A stretch of 25,054 nucleotides of DNA from assembly GCA_002392325.1 (NCBI GenBank), contig DGGS01000077.1:1-25054 (forward strand), given 5' to 3'. This stretch comes from Bacteroidales bacterium UBA3868. GTDB lineage: Bacteria; Bacteroidota; Bacteroidia; Bacteroidales; WCHB1-69. Positions 1-8,778 of this stretch are shown piece after piece (position 1 is the first letter of the stretch; the number at the start of each line of letters is the position of its first letter). A model generated the notes under the pieces. That model was not told the DNA's origin and did not search any database. It saw only the letters and a list, made by a program, of their open reading frames with translations. The position numbers and the translations under genes are program-made.

Positions 1-90
1 GATTTGAATTTCAAAGCCGAGCGTGTGAAACTTACGCCAGAGCAATTCAAGCAGATTGCCGAAAACATCTCGTCCGCTATTGAATTATAA
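1..90 (+). CDS. 3' end of an unidentified gene (partial)
   Basis: Frame 1 is open from the window edge to a TAA at 88-90 and gives the last 29 residues of a protein (starting DLNFKAERVK, ending SSAIEL). It is charged, has no recognisable motif, and ends 20 bp before the transketolase start on the same strand, so it is probably the upstream member of that operon. The tail alone does not allow a family assignment. It does not resemble the usual end of a transketolase C-terminal half, but too little is visible to exclude anything. Confidence 0.5.
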   Translation, partial: DLNFKAERVKLTPEQFKQIAENISSAIEL

Positions 91-110
91 TCAATTAAAA
101 TCACAATATT

Positions 111-953
111 ATGGATATCAAAGAATTACAAGATGTAGCTGCACAAGTCAGAAGAGACATTATCCGAATGGTACATGGCGCCAAATCCGGTCACCCGGGC
201 GGATCACTGGGATGCGCCGATTTTCTGACGGCATTGTACTTCCAAATTATGGATATTGACCCGGAACATTTCACCCGTGAAGGTCAGGGTGAGGATATGT
301 TTTTCCTCTCCAATGGCCATATTACGCCGGTCTTGTACAGCGTTATGGCGCGTCGCGGTTATTTCCCGATCCCCGAATTGGCTACTTTCCGCAAACTCCA
401 CACCCGTTTGCAGGGTCATCCCACACCTGTGGAAGGCCTTCCGGGCATCCGTATCGCTTCCGGTTCCCTTGGTCAGGGTCTTTCCGTTGCCATTGGCGCC
501 GCTTTGGCCAAAACCGCCAATAAGGATCCACACCTCGTGTTTGCCTTAACTGGCGACGGAGAACTGCAAGAAGGTCAGATTTGGGAAGCTGTGATGTTCG
601 CCGGAGCTAAGAAGGTGGACAATCTGATTGTTACAGTTGACAATAACGGCAAACAAATAGACGGCCCGACCGACCAAGTATGTAATCTGGGCAGACTCAG
701 GACCAAGTTTGAGGCAAATGACTGGCTCGTGTTGGAAATGGATGGCAATGACATGAAAAAATGCGTCCAGACCCTCACATTGGCCAAAACACTTGCCCAT
801 AACCGCAAGCCCATAGCCATCATCATGAAGACGGAAATGGGAAAAGGTGTTGACTTTATGGAAGGCACGCATAAGTGGCACGGTTCTGCTCCTAACGATG
901 AGCAGGCGGCTGCGGCATTGGCCCAACTGCCCGAAACCCTCGGTGATTACTAA
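111..953 (+). CDS. transketolase, N-terminal (TPP-binding) subunit
   Basis: A 280-residue protein matching the pyrophosphate-binding half of transketolase, the thiamine-diphosphate enzyme that moves two-carbon ketol units in the non-oxidative pentose phosphate pathway. Visible motifs are GHPGGSLG (27-34), SNGH (67-70), SGSLGQGLS (117-125) and the TPP/metal motif GDGELQEGQ (148-156) followed by VDNN (176-179). One-piece transketolases are about 650 residues; this ends after the first domain, as in split enzymes whose pyrimidine/C-terminal half is a separate polypeptide with the catalytic glutamate. That partner would usually follow, but the next gene, 15 bp on, is a permease, so it must lie elsewhere. 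Start ATG at 111 fits the family; no clear Shine-Dalgarno sequence is seen, as usual in Bacteroidota. Confidence 0.93.
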   Translation: MDIKELQDVAAQVRRDIIRMVHGAKSGHPGGSLGCADFLTALYFQIMDIDPEHFTREGQGEDMFFLSNGHITPVLYSVMARRGYFPIPELATFRKLHTRLQGHPTPVEGLPGIRIASGSLGQGLSVAIGAALAKTANKDPHLVFALTGDGELQEGQIWEAVMFAGAKKVDNLIVTVDNNGKQIDGPTDQVCNLGRLRTKFEANDWLVLEMDGNDMKKCVQTLTLAKTLAHNRKPIAIIMKTEMGKGVDFMEGTHKWHGSAPNDEQAAAALAQLPETLGDY

Positions 954-968
954 TAGTCCGTTTTCACC

Positions 969-2447
969 GTGAAAATCATAAACCGATACCTTTGTAAGAA
1001 CTTTCTCGGACCATTCGTCCTGACCTTCTTTGTGGCGTTGTTTGTGCTGCTGATGCAGTTCCTGTGGAAGTGGGTGGATGAATTGGTAGGAAAAGGTTTG
1101 GAAATCGGTTTGCTGTTGAAATTGCTCTTCTATGCGTCCATCACACTATCGTCGATGGCGTTTCCATTGGCCGTGCTGTTGGCTTCGCTGATGACTTTCG
1201 GCAATATGGGCGAACGCTACGAGATTGTCGCCCTGAAGTCCGCGGGAATCTCCATCCGCCGTCTGATGATGCCCCTGGCAATCCTATCACTGGTGATTTC
1301 TCTGGTGGCTTTCGAGTTCTCCAATGAGATTATACCCCATGCTTCTGTCAAATTGCGTATGATGTTGTTTGATATTCAGGAACAAAAACCCGCATTCAAC
1401 ATTGACGAAGGTGTGTTCTACTATGGTTTCGACAATTACACTATCCGCGTGGGGAAAAAAATGCCCGACGGGGAAACCATCAAGGATGTGCTGATCTACG
1501 AGCATTCCCGACACATGGGGAACACGACGGTAACATACGCCAAAAGCGGAACTATGAAAATGACACCGGACAAGAAGTATCTCATGTTCACCTTGTACGA
1601 TGGATCTTATTGGGATGAGTCGGCTTATGCCTCCAATTCTTCCCCAAGCAACAGGGCTAAATATCCGCTTACCAGGGCCACCTTCACCAAACAGTACAAA
1701 CGGTTTGACCTCTCCGATTTTTCCGCCATCGGAAACAATGATGAGGAACTTTTCCAGTCGCATTCCACGGCAATGTCACTTCATCAGTTGAACAACAAGA
1801 TAGACACCCTTAAAACCGAAATCAAGAATCTGGCACATGGCTCATCCAATGTTTTTTTCGCCAATTTGTACTATTACAATACGATTGTCAAGGATGATGC
1901 CAGTGTGGATACGCTGACCAACACCCGCACCTGCGATGTGAGCAAGGTTGAACAACCAGAGATAATGTCACAGATTTTGCGCCGCGCCGACAATATGGTG
2001 CGGTCCACACTCTTCTCGGTTCGTTTTTCCTATCAGGATATGTCTTTCAGGACCTCCTATTTGTGGTCATACCAAATCGAATTTTTCAGAAAATTCTCGA
2101 TGTCCTTGGCATGTTTGCTGTTCTTCTTTATCGGAGCTCCGTTAGGTTCCATTATCCGTAAGGGCGGAATCGGCATCCCTTTGGTTATTACGGTGTTGTT
2201 TTTCACGCTCTATTTTGCGATATCCATTATCGGGGAAAAAATAGCCAAAAACAGTCCTATGCCAGTTTGGTTCGGTATGTTCCTGTCTTCGTTCGTCCTC
2301 TTCCCGATCTGCGTGTTCCTGACTTATCATGCCACCACGGATTCAGCCGTGTTGTCGCCAGATACTTATACGCGTTTTGTTGATAGATTGAAAAAAATAA
2401 AAATATTTCATAAGAAATCCAATGAGAATACTCCAACTTTGCCATAA
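969..2447 (+). CDS. LptF/LptG family permease (YjgP/YjgQ)
   Basis: A 492-residue inner-membrane protein with the layout of the LptF/LptG permeases, which with the ATPase LptB extract lipopolysaccharide from the inner membrane and pass it to the periplasmic Lpt bridge. Three membrane segments lie near the N terminus (about 13-40, 50-80 and 98-115), then a long periplasmic beta-rich region (about 120-370), then three more membrane segments starting with FSMSLACLLFFFIGAPLGS. Residues IGAPLGSIIRKGGIG are typical of the family. The start is a GTG at 969, giving VKIINRYLCKNFLGPF, which matches the usual N terminus; it lies 15 bp after the transketolase stop. F versus G cannot be decided from the sequence alone. 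The 3' end overlaps the next gene by 26 bp, implying translational coupling. Confidence 0.9.
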   Translation: MKIINRYLCKNFLGPFVLTFFVALFVLLMQFLWKWVDELVGKGLEIGLLLKLLFYASITLSSMAFPLAVLLASLMTFGNMGERYEIVALKSAGISIRRLMMPLAILSLVISLVAFEFSNEIIPHASVKLRMMLFDIQEQKPAFNIDEGVFYYGFDNYTIRVGKKMPDGETIKDVLIYEHSRHMGNTTVTYAKSGTMKMTPDKKYLMFTLYDGSYWDESAYASNSSPSNRAKYPLTRATFTKQYKRFDLSDFSAIGNNDEELFQSHSTAMSLHQLNNKIDTLKTEIKNLAHGSSNVFFANLYYYNTIVKDDASVDTLTNTRTCDVSKVEQPEIMSQILRRADNMVRSTLFSVRFSYQDMSFRTSYLWSYQIEFFRKFSMSLACLLFFFIGAPLGSIIRKGGIGIPLVITVLFFTLYFAISIIGEKIAKNSPMPVWFGMFLSSFVLFPICVFLTYHATTDSAVLSPDTYTRFVDRLKKIKIFHKKSNENTPTLP

Positions 2448-3630
2448 GCCCCCCTTACCCCCAGTTGATGGCGGGTGCATTGCCATGCACAACATTACCA
2501 AAGGACTGCTCAATAACGGCCAGGAGGTGAATGTGCTGGCAATCGAGACCCCGAAGCATCCGGTCAAATTGCAGGCATTTCCGAAGGATTATCTGCAAAA
2601 GACACGCTTTGAATCGGTGTTCGCGGACACAACCGTGCGTGTGATGGACGGAATCCGCGCCGTGCTTAAACGCAAGTCGTATCATATCGAACGCTTCAAT
2701 TCCAAAGATATGGCATGCAAACTGGCGGAAATCCTGAAACACGAACACTTCGACATTGTCCATGTCGAATCCATCTATATGACACCCTATGTGGATGTCA
2801 TTCGAAAAAACAGTTCCGCTAAAATTGTGGTCCGCATGCACAATATCGAACATCAGATTTGGGAGCGTCTGGCAAGCAACGAGAGCAATCCGTTTATGAA
2901 ATTCCTGTATCATGTCAATGAAAAACAGTTGCGCAAAGTGGAGGATAGTATTCTGAATAAGGTTGACGGATACATGACCATATCGGAGCCGGATTACCAG
3001 TATTTTGAAAAAACGGCGCCGGAAATTCCAGGCGTGGTGATTCCGTTTGGCATTGACATGGACAACTATGAGTTGGAGGATGATTTTATCGCTTCCGACA
3101 AGCCCTCCTTGTGCCATATCGGAAGTATGAACTGGTCGCCTAACATCGAGGGCATTGAGTGGTTTTTGGACGATGTGTGGCCGCTCATCCACGAGGCGCA
3201 CCCCGACCTCGAATTCACTGTTGCCGGTCATGGCACACCCGATCATCTGATGCAGCGGAAAGACGCGAATGTGAAATTTGTAGGAACGGTGCCCGATGCG
3301 AATGAATTTATGCTGGACCATGAGCTTATGATTGTTCCCTTGTTGTCGGGAAGCGGCATTCGGGTGAAAATTGTGGAGGCAATGGCGTTGGGGCGTGTGG
3401 TCATCACCACTTCCGTGGGTGCCGAAGGATTGTCTGTGGAGAATGGGAAACATCTTTTTATCGCCGATACGCCAGAGGAGTTTCTTTCAGTCATCAACAA
3501 ATGCATCCAAACCCCGGACCTTTGTACCATTATTTCAGAAAACGCCCGAGGTTTCATTTCGCTTCACCATAACAACGAACTGATAACGGACAAATTATTG
3601 GATTTTTATCATCAGATTCTTGCTAAATAG
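2422..3630 (+). CDS. glycosyltransferase, GT4 family (GT-B fold)
   Basis: A 402-residue cytoplasmic glycosyltransferase. The N-terminal acceptor domain starts MRILQLCHKPPLPPVDGG, with the glycine-rich loop of GT-B enzymes, and contains MHNIEHQIWERLA. The C-terminal nucleotide-sugar domain begins near GSMNWSPN and carries VAGHG, the loop PLLSGSGIRVKIVEAMALG with the conserved glutamate at about 319, and TTSVGAEGL. This subclass has a glycine where classical EX7E enzymes have the first glutamate. The acceptor sugar cannot be inferred. It starts inside the 3' end of the LptF/G gene in another frame, and its stop directly precedes dxs. The pairing with an LPS exporter makes a role in a lipid-linked envelope glycan plausible, but that is inference. 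Confidence 0.88.
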   Translation: MRILQLCHKPPLPPVDGGCIAMHNITKGLLNNGQEVNVLAIETPKHPVKLQAFPKDYLQKTRFESVFADTTVRVMDGIRAVLKRKSYHIERFNSKDMACKLAEILKHEHFDIVHVESIYMTPYVDVIRKNSSAKIVVRMHNIEHQIWERLASNESNPFMKFLYHVNEKQLRKVEDSILNKVDGYMTISEPDYQYFEKTAPEIPGVVIPFGIDMDNYELEDDFIASDKPSLCHIGSMNWSPNIEGIEWFLDDVWPLIHEAHPDLEFTVAGHGTPDHLMQRKDANVKFVGTVPDANEFMLDHELMIVPLLSGSGIRVKIVEAMALGRVVITTSVGAEGLSVENGKHLFIADTPEEFLSVINKCIQTPDLCTIISENARGFISLHHNNELITDKLLDFYHQILAK

Positions 3631-3636
3631 TTGGAA

Positions 3637-5529
3637 ATGGGATATTTGGATCAAATACAAACACCTGAAGATCTGCGGAAACTCGCACTTGACCAATTGC
3701 CGCAATTGTGCGACGAACTGCGCCATTTCATCATTGAGCAGACGGCAAAGCATCCGGGGCACCTCGGTTCCAGTCTTGGTGTGATTGAACTTACGGTGGC
3801 CATCCATTATGTGTTTGACACGCCCAACGACAAGCTGGTTTGGGATGTTGGGCATCAAGCGTATTGTCACAAGATTCTTACAGGAAGAAAAGATCAGTTT
3901 TCCACCAACCGGTGTTATAACGGCATCAGCGGCTTTCCGAGGCGCGAGGAGAGCGAATACGATGCCTTTGGTACCGGACACTCATCCACATCCATTTCCG
4001 CCGCTCTGGGCATGGCTATGGCCGCCAAAATGAACGGTGATACCCAGCGCAACCATATTGCGGTGATCGGTGACGGCGCCATGACCGGTGGAATGGCGTT
4101 TGAAGCCATGAACCAGGCCGCCTACCGCGATGTGAATATGCTGGTGATTCTCAATGACAACAAAATATCCATAGACAGTAGTACCGGCGCTATGAGCAAA
4201 TATCTGCTCTCCATTACCGCCTCACCTGCCTATAACCGTTTCAAAAACCGAATGTGGAACCTATTCACCTTCCGCTCAAAACAATCCAACAAGATAACCA
4301 ATTGGTTTGGTCGCCTTGGAAACGGGGTGAAAGGTTATTTGCTAGGGGGCAGTAACTGGTTTCAGAGTCTTGGTTACCGCTATTTCGGTCCGGCAGACGG
4401 CCATGATGTGGTGTCCTTGGTGAAGACGCTTCGTGATTTGAAGAAACTGCCCGGACAGAAAGTGCTGCATATCCTTACCATCAAAGGAAAAGGTTTGGAG
4501 ATGGCCGAGCAGCATCAGACCGCTTATCACGCGCCCGGCAAGTTTGATCCCAGTACAGGACAGATTATCCAACCTGAATGCGGCAATATGCCTCCGAAAT
4601 ATCAGGATGTGTTCGGACACACCATTTTGGAGATTGCGCAGCAGGATGAGAAAGTGGTGGGTATCACACCTGCTATGGCCACGGGATGCTCCCTGACCAT
4701 CATGGATGAGGTTTTCCCCGACCGGGTGTTTGATGTGGGCATCGCCGAGCAGCATGCTGTTACCTTTTCGGCTGGTTTGGCCGCCGAAGGATATATTCCG
4801 TTCTGCAACATCTACTCCTCATTTCTGCAACGCGGCTACGACCAAGTGATTCACGATGTGGCCCTGCAAAACCTTCCGGTTATCTTCTGTATTGACCGTG
4901 CGGGTTTGGTGGGAGAGGACGGAGCCACGCACCAAGGCTCTTTTGATTTGGCCTTCTTGCGTTCAGTACCCAATCTGATTATCGCCTCGCCCCTGAATGA
5001 ACATGAGTTGCGCAATATGATGCTTACCGCATATCAGAATGCCAAAGATGGCGGACTGCCCTTTGTGATCCGTTATCCGCGCGGGCGCGGTGTGCTGACC
5101 GATTGGCGCAATGAGCCGGAAATCCTTCCGATAGGAAAATCACAAATGCTCCGTGAGGGCGAAAAAATATTGGTGCTCTCCCTCGGTCCTTTGGGTAATA
5201 ATGTTTCTGCAGCATTGGAAACACTTGGAAAAGAGAATGTTAACGCTGCCCATTTGAATGTGCGTTTTCTTAAGCCGCTGGACGAAGAAGTGCTGACCAC
5301 GCTGGCCGTAAAATATCCGATTTGGCTTACCGTGGAAGATGGCACCGAGAAGGGTGGGCTGTTCTCAGCGGTGGCTGAATTTTTGGAGAATAATAATCTA
5401 ACGAACCAGTTGCACCATATCGCCATTCCAGACCGTTTCATCTCGCACGGCGACATTCCCAGTCTCTATCACGAGGTGGGTTTCGGAGTGGAAGATATTC
5501 AGCAAACTATTCGCAGTATCTGGAAATAG
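3637..5529 (+). CDS. dxs: 1-deoxy-D-xylulose-5-phosphate synthase
   Basis: Condenses pyruvate and glyceraldehyde-3-phosphate to DXP, the first step of the MEP isoprenoid pathway and a precursor for thiamine and pyridoxal phosphate. From ATG 3637 it is 630 residues, the normal length. Visible signatures: HPGHLGSSLG near the N terminus, GTGHSSTSISAALG, the TPP motif GDGAMTGG (about 145-152) followed by ILNDNKISI, the pyrimidine-domain motif DVGIAEQHAVTFSAG with the catalytic glutamate at about 371, and DRAGLVGEDGATHQGSFD. The C-terminal transketolase-like domain is complete. A TTG at 3631, directly after the preceding stop, is an alternative start adding two residues; ATG was preferred because it gives the usual N-terminal length. 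It shares the operon with a split transketolase, which also uses thiamine diphosphate and glyceraldehyde-3-phosphate. Confidence 0.97.
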   Translation: MGYLDQIQTPEDLRKLALDQLPQLCDELRHFIIEQTAKHPGHLGSSLGVIELTVAIHYVFDTPNDKLVWDVGHQAYCHKILTGRKDQFSTNRCYNGISGFPRREESEYDAFGTGHSSTSISAALGMAMAAKMNGDTQRNHIAVIGDGAMTGGMAFEAMNQAAYRDVNMLVILNDNKISIDSSTGAMSKYLLSITASPAYNRFKNRMWNLFTFRSKQSNKITNWFGRLGNGVKGYLLGGSNWFQSLGYRYFGPADGHDVVSLVKTLRDLKKLPGQKVLHILTIKGKGLEMAEQHQTAYHAPGKFDPSTGQIIQPECGNMPPKYQDVFGHTILEIAQQDEKVVGITPAMATGCSLTIMDEVFPDRVFDVGIAEQHAVTFSAGLAAEGYIPFCNIYSSFLQRGYDQVIHDVALQNLPVIFCIDRAGLVGEDGATHQGSFDLAFLRSVPNLIIASPLNEHELRNMMLTAYQNAKDGGLPFVIRYPRGRGVLTDWRNEPEILPIGKSQMLREGEKILVLSLGPLGNNVSAALETLGKENVNAAHLNVRFLKPLDEEVLTTLAVKYPIWLTVEDGTEKGGLFSAVAEFLENNNLTNQLHHIAIPDRFISHGDIPSLYHEVGFGVEDIQQTIRSIWK

Positions 5530-5550
5530 GGAGCAGGATTCCTCCCGCTC
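5529..5550. terminator. possible weak hairpin between convergent genes
   Basis: The 54 bp between the convergent dxs and C10 protease genes hold an inverted repeat, GGGAG (5529-5533) and CTCCC (5542-5546), overlapping the dxs stop codon. An alternative pairing uses GAGC and GCTC (5531-5550). There is no T-run on either strand, so this is a weak candidate for a bidirectional terminator. Confidence 0.2.
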
Positions 5551-5583
5551 GCGTATAGGCAAAAATATCGGATTATACAAATA

Positions 5584-7350
5584 TCATTCTTTCACCACCT
5601 TCACATTCCGCACGGTGCCGTCGGTCAGGGTGACGCGCAGGGCGTACAGGCCGGAGGGGATGTCGGAGGTGTTGACCGTGGTTTGTTGGGGCGAATGATT
5701 ATTCGCCCGTACGGCCATGTTCCGCCCGAACATGTCGAACATTTCCACGCGCGCGATTTCGCCGTCCGTCACTGTCACATGCAACACGTCGTCCGCTGGG
5801 TTTGGATGCACAGTGATTATTTGTCGGGGTGCGCCTGTGTGCGCGTCCACTTTGGAATCGGACAATGACTTAATTGTATCCACATGGTCATTTGCCGTTT
5901 CTGATTCGGACACCCCATTATTCCTGGACAGCACATATCGGTTGTCTGGTTCGGGACACGGACCAATTACGGCCTTGAACGCCGAGCCTTCCTGTGCATC
6001 AAACCCATTAGTAAGCAGAATCTCATTGCCGGCTTGCAGCTGCACACTTGCCCCATTGTAAATGATGTACTGATGGTTGTTGTTCCTGATGTTGTTTTCT
6101 GCGGAATAAGATTTCGAAACACCCGATGAGAATCCTTTGTCGCATTCCATAATGATATTCAGCCAACAATCAGTCGGATATATATTAAAAACAGCCGATT
6201 GATCATACCAATACGTCGGATAAATATTCGAAGACAAACTGTCTATTGTAAACCATCCGTCTGAATCCCCATTCCATCCCCAATTGAAATGATATTTATA
6301 ACCGGAGGAAAGAGGATTCTTATATCCATCACAGACAAACGAATGTCCTTCAGTTGACGAAGGTCTTGATTGTCCTCTATATTGAAGTGGCATCCCATCA
6401 TCTAAATTGAGACGTAACATTACACCCCAGACAGCATCTGAAATATTGTTTCGCGCAATATAGATAGCATCTGAAAATCCATAAGAATGGTATGCGTTTT
6501 CTGAATATGCGTACAAACTTGCACTTGATTTGAATTCACAAGTGTCATAGTTTTGCCTACAGTAATCCATATTCACAAGAAATCCGCAATCATGCATTAA
6601 TTTCGCAATGGCATCTCTCTCAATCGTATAATTGCTGTTATTCTGATAATTGAGCTTTTTAGGCATGTTGTCCCAATCATATTGGTTACATTTAAATGGA
6701 ATGATAGATGGGGAGTCCCAGTATTTAAGAATCTGCGCCATGGCAGTGGCCACACACCCTGTCGGACAATGCTCGTATCTGTCGCATCCAGGAGTCTCGT
6801 GGTTATACGCATACATTTGTTTTCCGTCATTAGACCTGCTTTGCCCCCATTCTGTTTTAATGAGAGGAGAAACCCGCCTCAAGTTATCCCGATCTATTTC
6901 ATTCGTATAGCTTGAAAGGAGTGACAACCATTCAGATCTGGGTATATTGTTCACAGAACTAAAAATGTAATCAATCTGATCTGAATAATGAGTTAGGAGA
7001 TCCCTCACAGCGGGGGGTATGCTGTCAATCCTGTTCAGCATACCCTTTGATGCCCCGTCTTCCTCCGCTAAAATCATGCCCAGAATCGGGGTGCAAGACT
7101 TGTTGCCCGACAACAGCACTATGCTGCCATCTGCAAAATCGACTTCATACATTAGGACATTGCCACCACGAGTATTCGTATATACAGATGACACTGAATC
7201 CGTCGTCACAGAAGATTTACTTTCCAATTGCATAAGTTTCACAGCCGCATTAACGGCCTCATCGTACGAAACCGCTTGCGCCTTTAGGCTCTGTCCACAT
7301 AAGATTAACCCAACAAACAATACAATGTTTTTAATCTTATTATTGTCCAT
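5584..7350 (-). CDS. C10 (streptopain-like) cysteine protease zymogen with T9SS sorting domain
   Basis: A secreted protease precursor of 588 residues. Layout: signal peptide (about 1-25, ending SLKAQA), inhibitory propeptide (about 26-160), papain-fold catalytic domain (about 161-392), a beta domain with LTNGFDAQEGSAFKA (about 400-465) resembling the 3-coathanger stack domain of Bacteroidota exoproteins, a linker, and a C-terminal type A sorting domain (about 510-588; VHPNPADDVLHV, IPSGLYALRV) that directs export and surface attachment by the type IX system. The nucleophile is Cys199 in CPTGCVATAMAQ, the catalytic histidine is His336 in EGHSFVCDGY, and FNWGWNG (355-361) is the conserved tryptophan motif; spacing is close to that of streptococcal SpeB. 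It is last in a three-gene unit, 3 bp after the lipoprotein gene. Relatives in other Bacteroidota are interpain, PrtT and Bfp proteases. The natural substrate is unknown. Confidence 0.93.
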   Translation of the reverse strand: MDNNKIKNIVLFVGLILCGQSLKAQAVSYDEAVNAAVKLMQLESKSSVTTDSVSSVYTNTRGGNVLMYEVDFADGSIVLLSGNKSCTPILGMILAEEDGASKGMLNRIDSIPPAVRDLLTHYSDQIDYIFSSVNNIPRSEWLSLLSSYTNEIDRDNLRRVSPLIKTEWGQSRSNDGKQMYAYNHETPGCDRYEHCPTGCVATAMAQILKYWDSPSIIPFKCNQYDWDNMPKKLNYQNNSNYTIERDAIAKLMHDCGFLVNMDYCRQNYDTCEFKSSASLYAYSENAYHSYGFSDAIYIARNNISDAVWGVMLRLNLDDGMPLQYRGQSRPSSTEGHSFVCDGYKNPLSSGYKYHFNWGWNGDSDGWFTIDSLSSNIYPTYWYDQSAVFNIYPTDCWLNIIMECDKGFSSGVSKSYSAENNIRNNNHQYIIYNGASVQLQAGNEILLTNGFDAQEGSAFKAVIGPCPEPDNRYVLSRNNGVSESETANDHVDTIKSLSDSKVDAHTGAPRQIITVHPNPADDVLHVTVTDGEIARVEMFDMFGRNMAVRANNHSPQQTTVNTSDIPSGLYALRVTLTDGTVRNVKVVKE

Positions 7351-7353
7351 AGT

Positions 7354-7875
7354 TTAATTATTTATCTCAACAACATGAACTAAGGGGCAAGTATAATAGC
7401 ACCATTCCGATATTCCTTCTCCGGGAAAGGGATTGTCGAAAGACATAACCCCCGTAACATAACATCTTTTCTGGTCATCAATACTTGTCAAAACATTTTT
7501 CGCTTTTCCCACCACCCTCAAAATGCCAGGCTTGTGATTACTCTCATCCATGGCGTTGAGAGAGTCATCCAGCATTTCGCATTTCCATAAGTTGCCTCTG
7601 TATTCAAACGGTTTTCCATATGCATGTCTGATGAAACCACTTACTCTTATCGTGTCGCCCAATTCATAAGGGTATGGGTATTGTTCTTGGTATCCTAGGA
7701 CATCCTGCATTCCGTATGCATAATTCAGCCAGACATCCTTACAAGAATTATAGCCACTCCCATCCAATGTCGGGATTTCATATATTTCACTTGGCTGACC
7801 ACACTGCTCATATCTTGGTTTGCATCCCACCGTAACAAAAATCAGGGCAACAATAATTATAGTGTACTTTTTCAT
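7354..7875 (-). CDS. Cys-rich lipoprotein of unknown function, coupled to the C10 protease
   Basis: A 173-residue protein with a lipoprotein signal: KK, a hydrophobic stretch and lipobox VTVGC with the lipidated Cys18. The mature part has six further cysteines (25, 45, 99, 138, 159, 163), suggesting disulphides in the periplasm or on the cell surface. The segments LGDTIRVSGFIRHAYGKPF and YVTGVMSF look like beta strands of an OB-type fold; that is an impression, not a match. It lies between the tail-fibre-like gene and the C10 protease gene with 3-bp gaps on both sides, so all three are probably co-translated. Inhibitors are often encoded next to C10 proteases in other bacteria (Spi beside SpeB, staphostatin-like Bfi proteins in Bacteroides fragilis), so an inhibitor or chaperone role is worth testing. 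No family was recognised. Confidence 0.8.
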   Translation of the reverse strand: MKKYTIIIVALIFVTVGCKPRYEQCGQPSEIYEIPTLDGSGYNSCKDVWLNYAYGMQDVLGYQEQYPYPYELGDTIRVSGFIRHAYGKPFEYRGNLWKCEMLDDSLNAMDESNHKPGILRVVGKAKNVLTSIDDQKRCYVTGVMSFDNPFPGEGISEWCYYTCPLVHVVEINN

Positions 7876-7878
7876 GTT

Positions 7879-8670
7879 TTACTCCTTCCCTGCTTTAAGT
7901 TCATCAATCTGTTTTTGCAAGTCTATTACGTAGCGGGTGAGTTCCTCCACCTTTTCCAAAAGAAGTGTGTTCATTTTGCCAAGATCAACACTGCCGCCGG
8001 CATTGACCTCATGTGCGGATGGCACGCCCGGCAGATGCTTGTTTTTATTCACATAAGCATCCAGTTCCCGCAAATCCATCAGCGTATAGCCGTCCTCAAA
8101 CACATAGTCGGGCCAATATGTGCTGCCGGTGTTCACGCGCACGCTCTTGGCCAGTATTCCGCCGTTCACCGCAAGCTTGGCCTGCGGATTCTTGGTGCCA
8201 ATGCCCACATTCCCGTTGTCGGACAGGAACAAGGCATGGTTGAAACCAGTGCCGCAGCTCCATGTCTTCCAGAAGTTCAGACCATATCCTTCTGTTTCAT
8301 TGTTCACATATTCTATTCCCCACACCCCGTACGGACATGACGGCGAGGTCTCGGCACCGAACAGGATAGATCCGTTAAGGGAACCCTGCGCGCGGGATGT
8401 GTGAGACAATAATATGTTGCCATCCACCACATGAAGCATCTGATGGGGTGTCTGCGTGTTCACGCCGATGTTCCCGTTCGTGTCCAAATACATACGGAGT
8501 GTATTGTTGGTCTTCAACGCAAAAGGATAGTTGTTCGTGGAACCGACAAACGGGATATCTGTCCCTGAAAAACCATTCCCGCTTGTAAACCATGCGGTTG
8601 GCCTGTCTTGTGCAAACATTGAAACACTTGCAAAAAGCAGGATTGAAGCAAGCAATGCGATTTTTTTCAT
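7879..8670 (-). CDS. secreted tail-fibre-like repeat protein with C-terminal coiled coil
   Basis: A 263-residue exported protein with signal peptide MKKIALLASILLFASVSMFA, cleaved before QDR. The body has two copies of the fibre-type repeat: DTNGNIGVNTQTPHQMLHV (about 63-81) and DNGNVGIGTKNPQAKLAV (about 151-168). These are followed by a segment common in Bacteroidota surface proteins (WPDYVFEDGY, LDAYVNKNKHLPGVPSAHEV) and a heptad-like coiled coil (about 232-260). This end resembles the region before or replacing the S74 intramolecular chaperone of phage fibres, but lacks the autoproteolytic domain. A trimeric fibre or structural surface role is likely; ligand or partner is unknown. It is first in the unit with the lipoprotein and the C10 protease, after a 108-bp gap that probably carries the promoter. 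Confidence 0.8.
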   Translation of the reverse strand: MKKIALLASILLFASVSMFAQDRPTAWFTSGNGFSGTDIPFVGSTNNYPFALKTNNTLRMYLDTNGNIGVNTQTPHQMLHVVDGNILLSHTSRAQGSLNGSILFGAETSPSCPYGVWGIEYVNNETEGYGLNFWKTWSCGTGFNHALFLSDNGNVGIGTKNPQAKLAVNGGILAKSVRVNTGSTYWPDYVFEDGYTLMDLRELDAYVNKNKHLPGVPSAHEVNAGGSVDLGKMNTLLLEKVEELTRYVIDLQKQIDELKAGKE

Positions 8671-8778
8671 AAAGGTATTGTTTTTTTTGTGAATAAGAAA
8701 GGGGTTAATCCTTTACAATTATTGAAAGTGTATTGGGTGAAGTAGGTCAATGGTCATCACCACAGTATTGAAAAACAT

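Noticed and set aside
2455..3453. 332-codon open frame on the minus strand opposite the GT4 gene
   Set aside because: It is the shadow of a well-supported glycosyltransferase; its translation is rich in His, Phe and Cys without any domain pattern.
8698..8714. AAAGG/CCTTT inverted repeat between the barrel and fibre-like genes as a terminator
   Set aside because: Short stem and no adjoining T-run in the direction of transcription.
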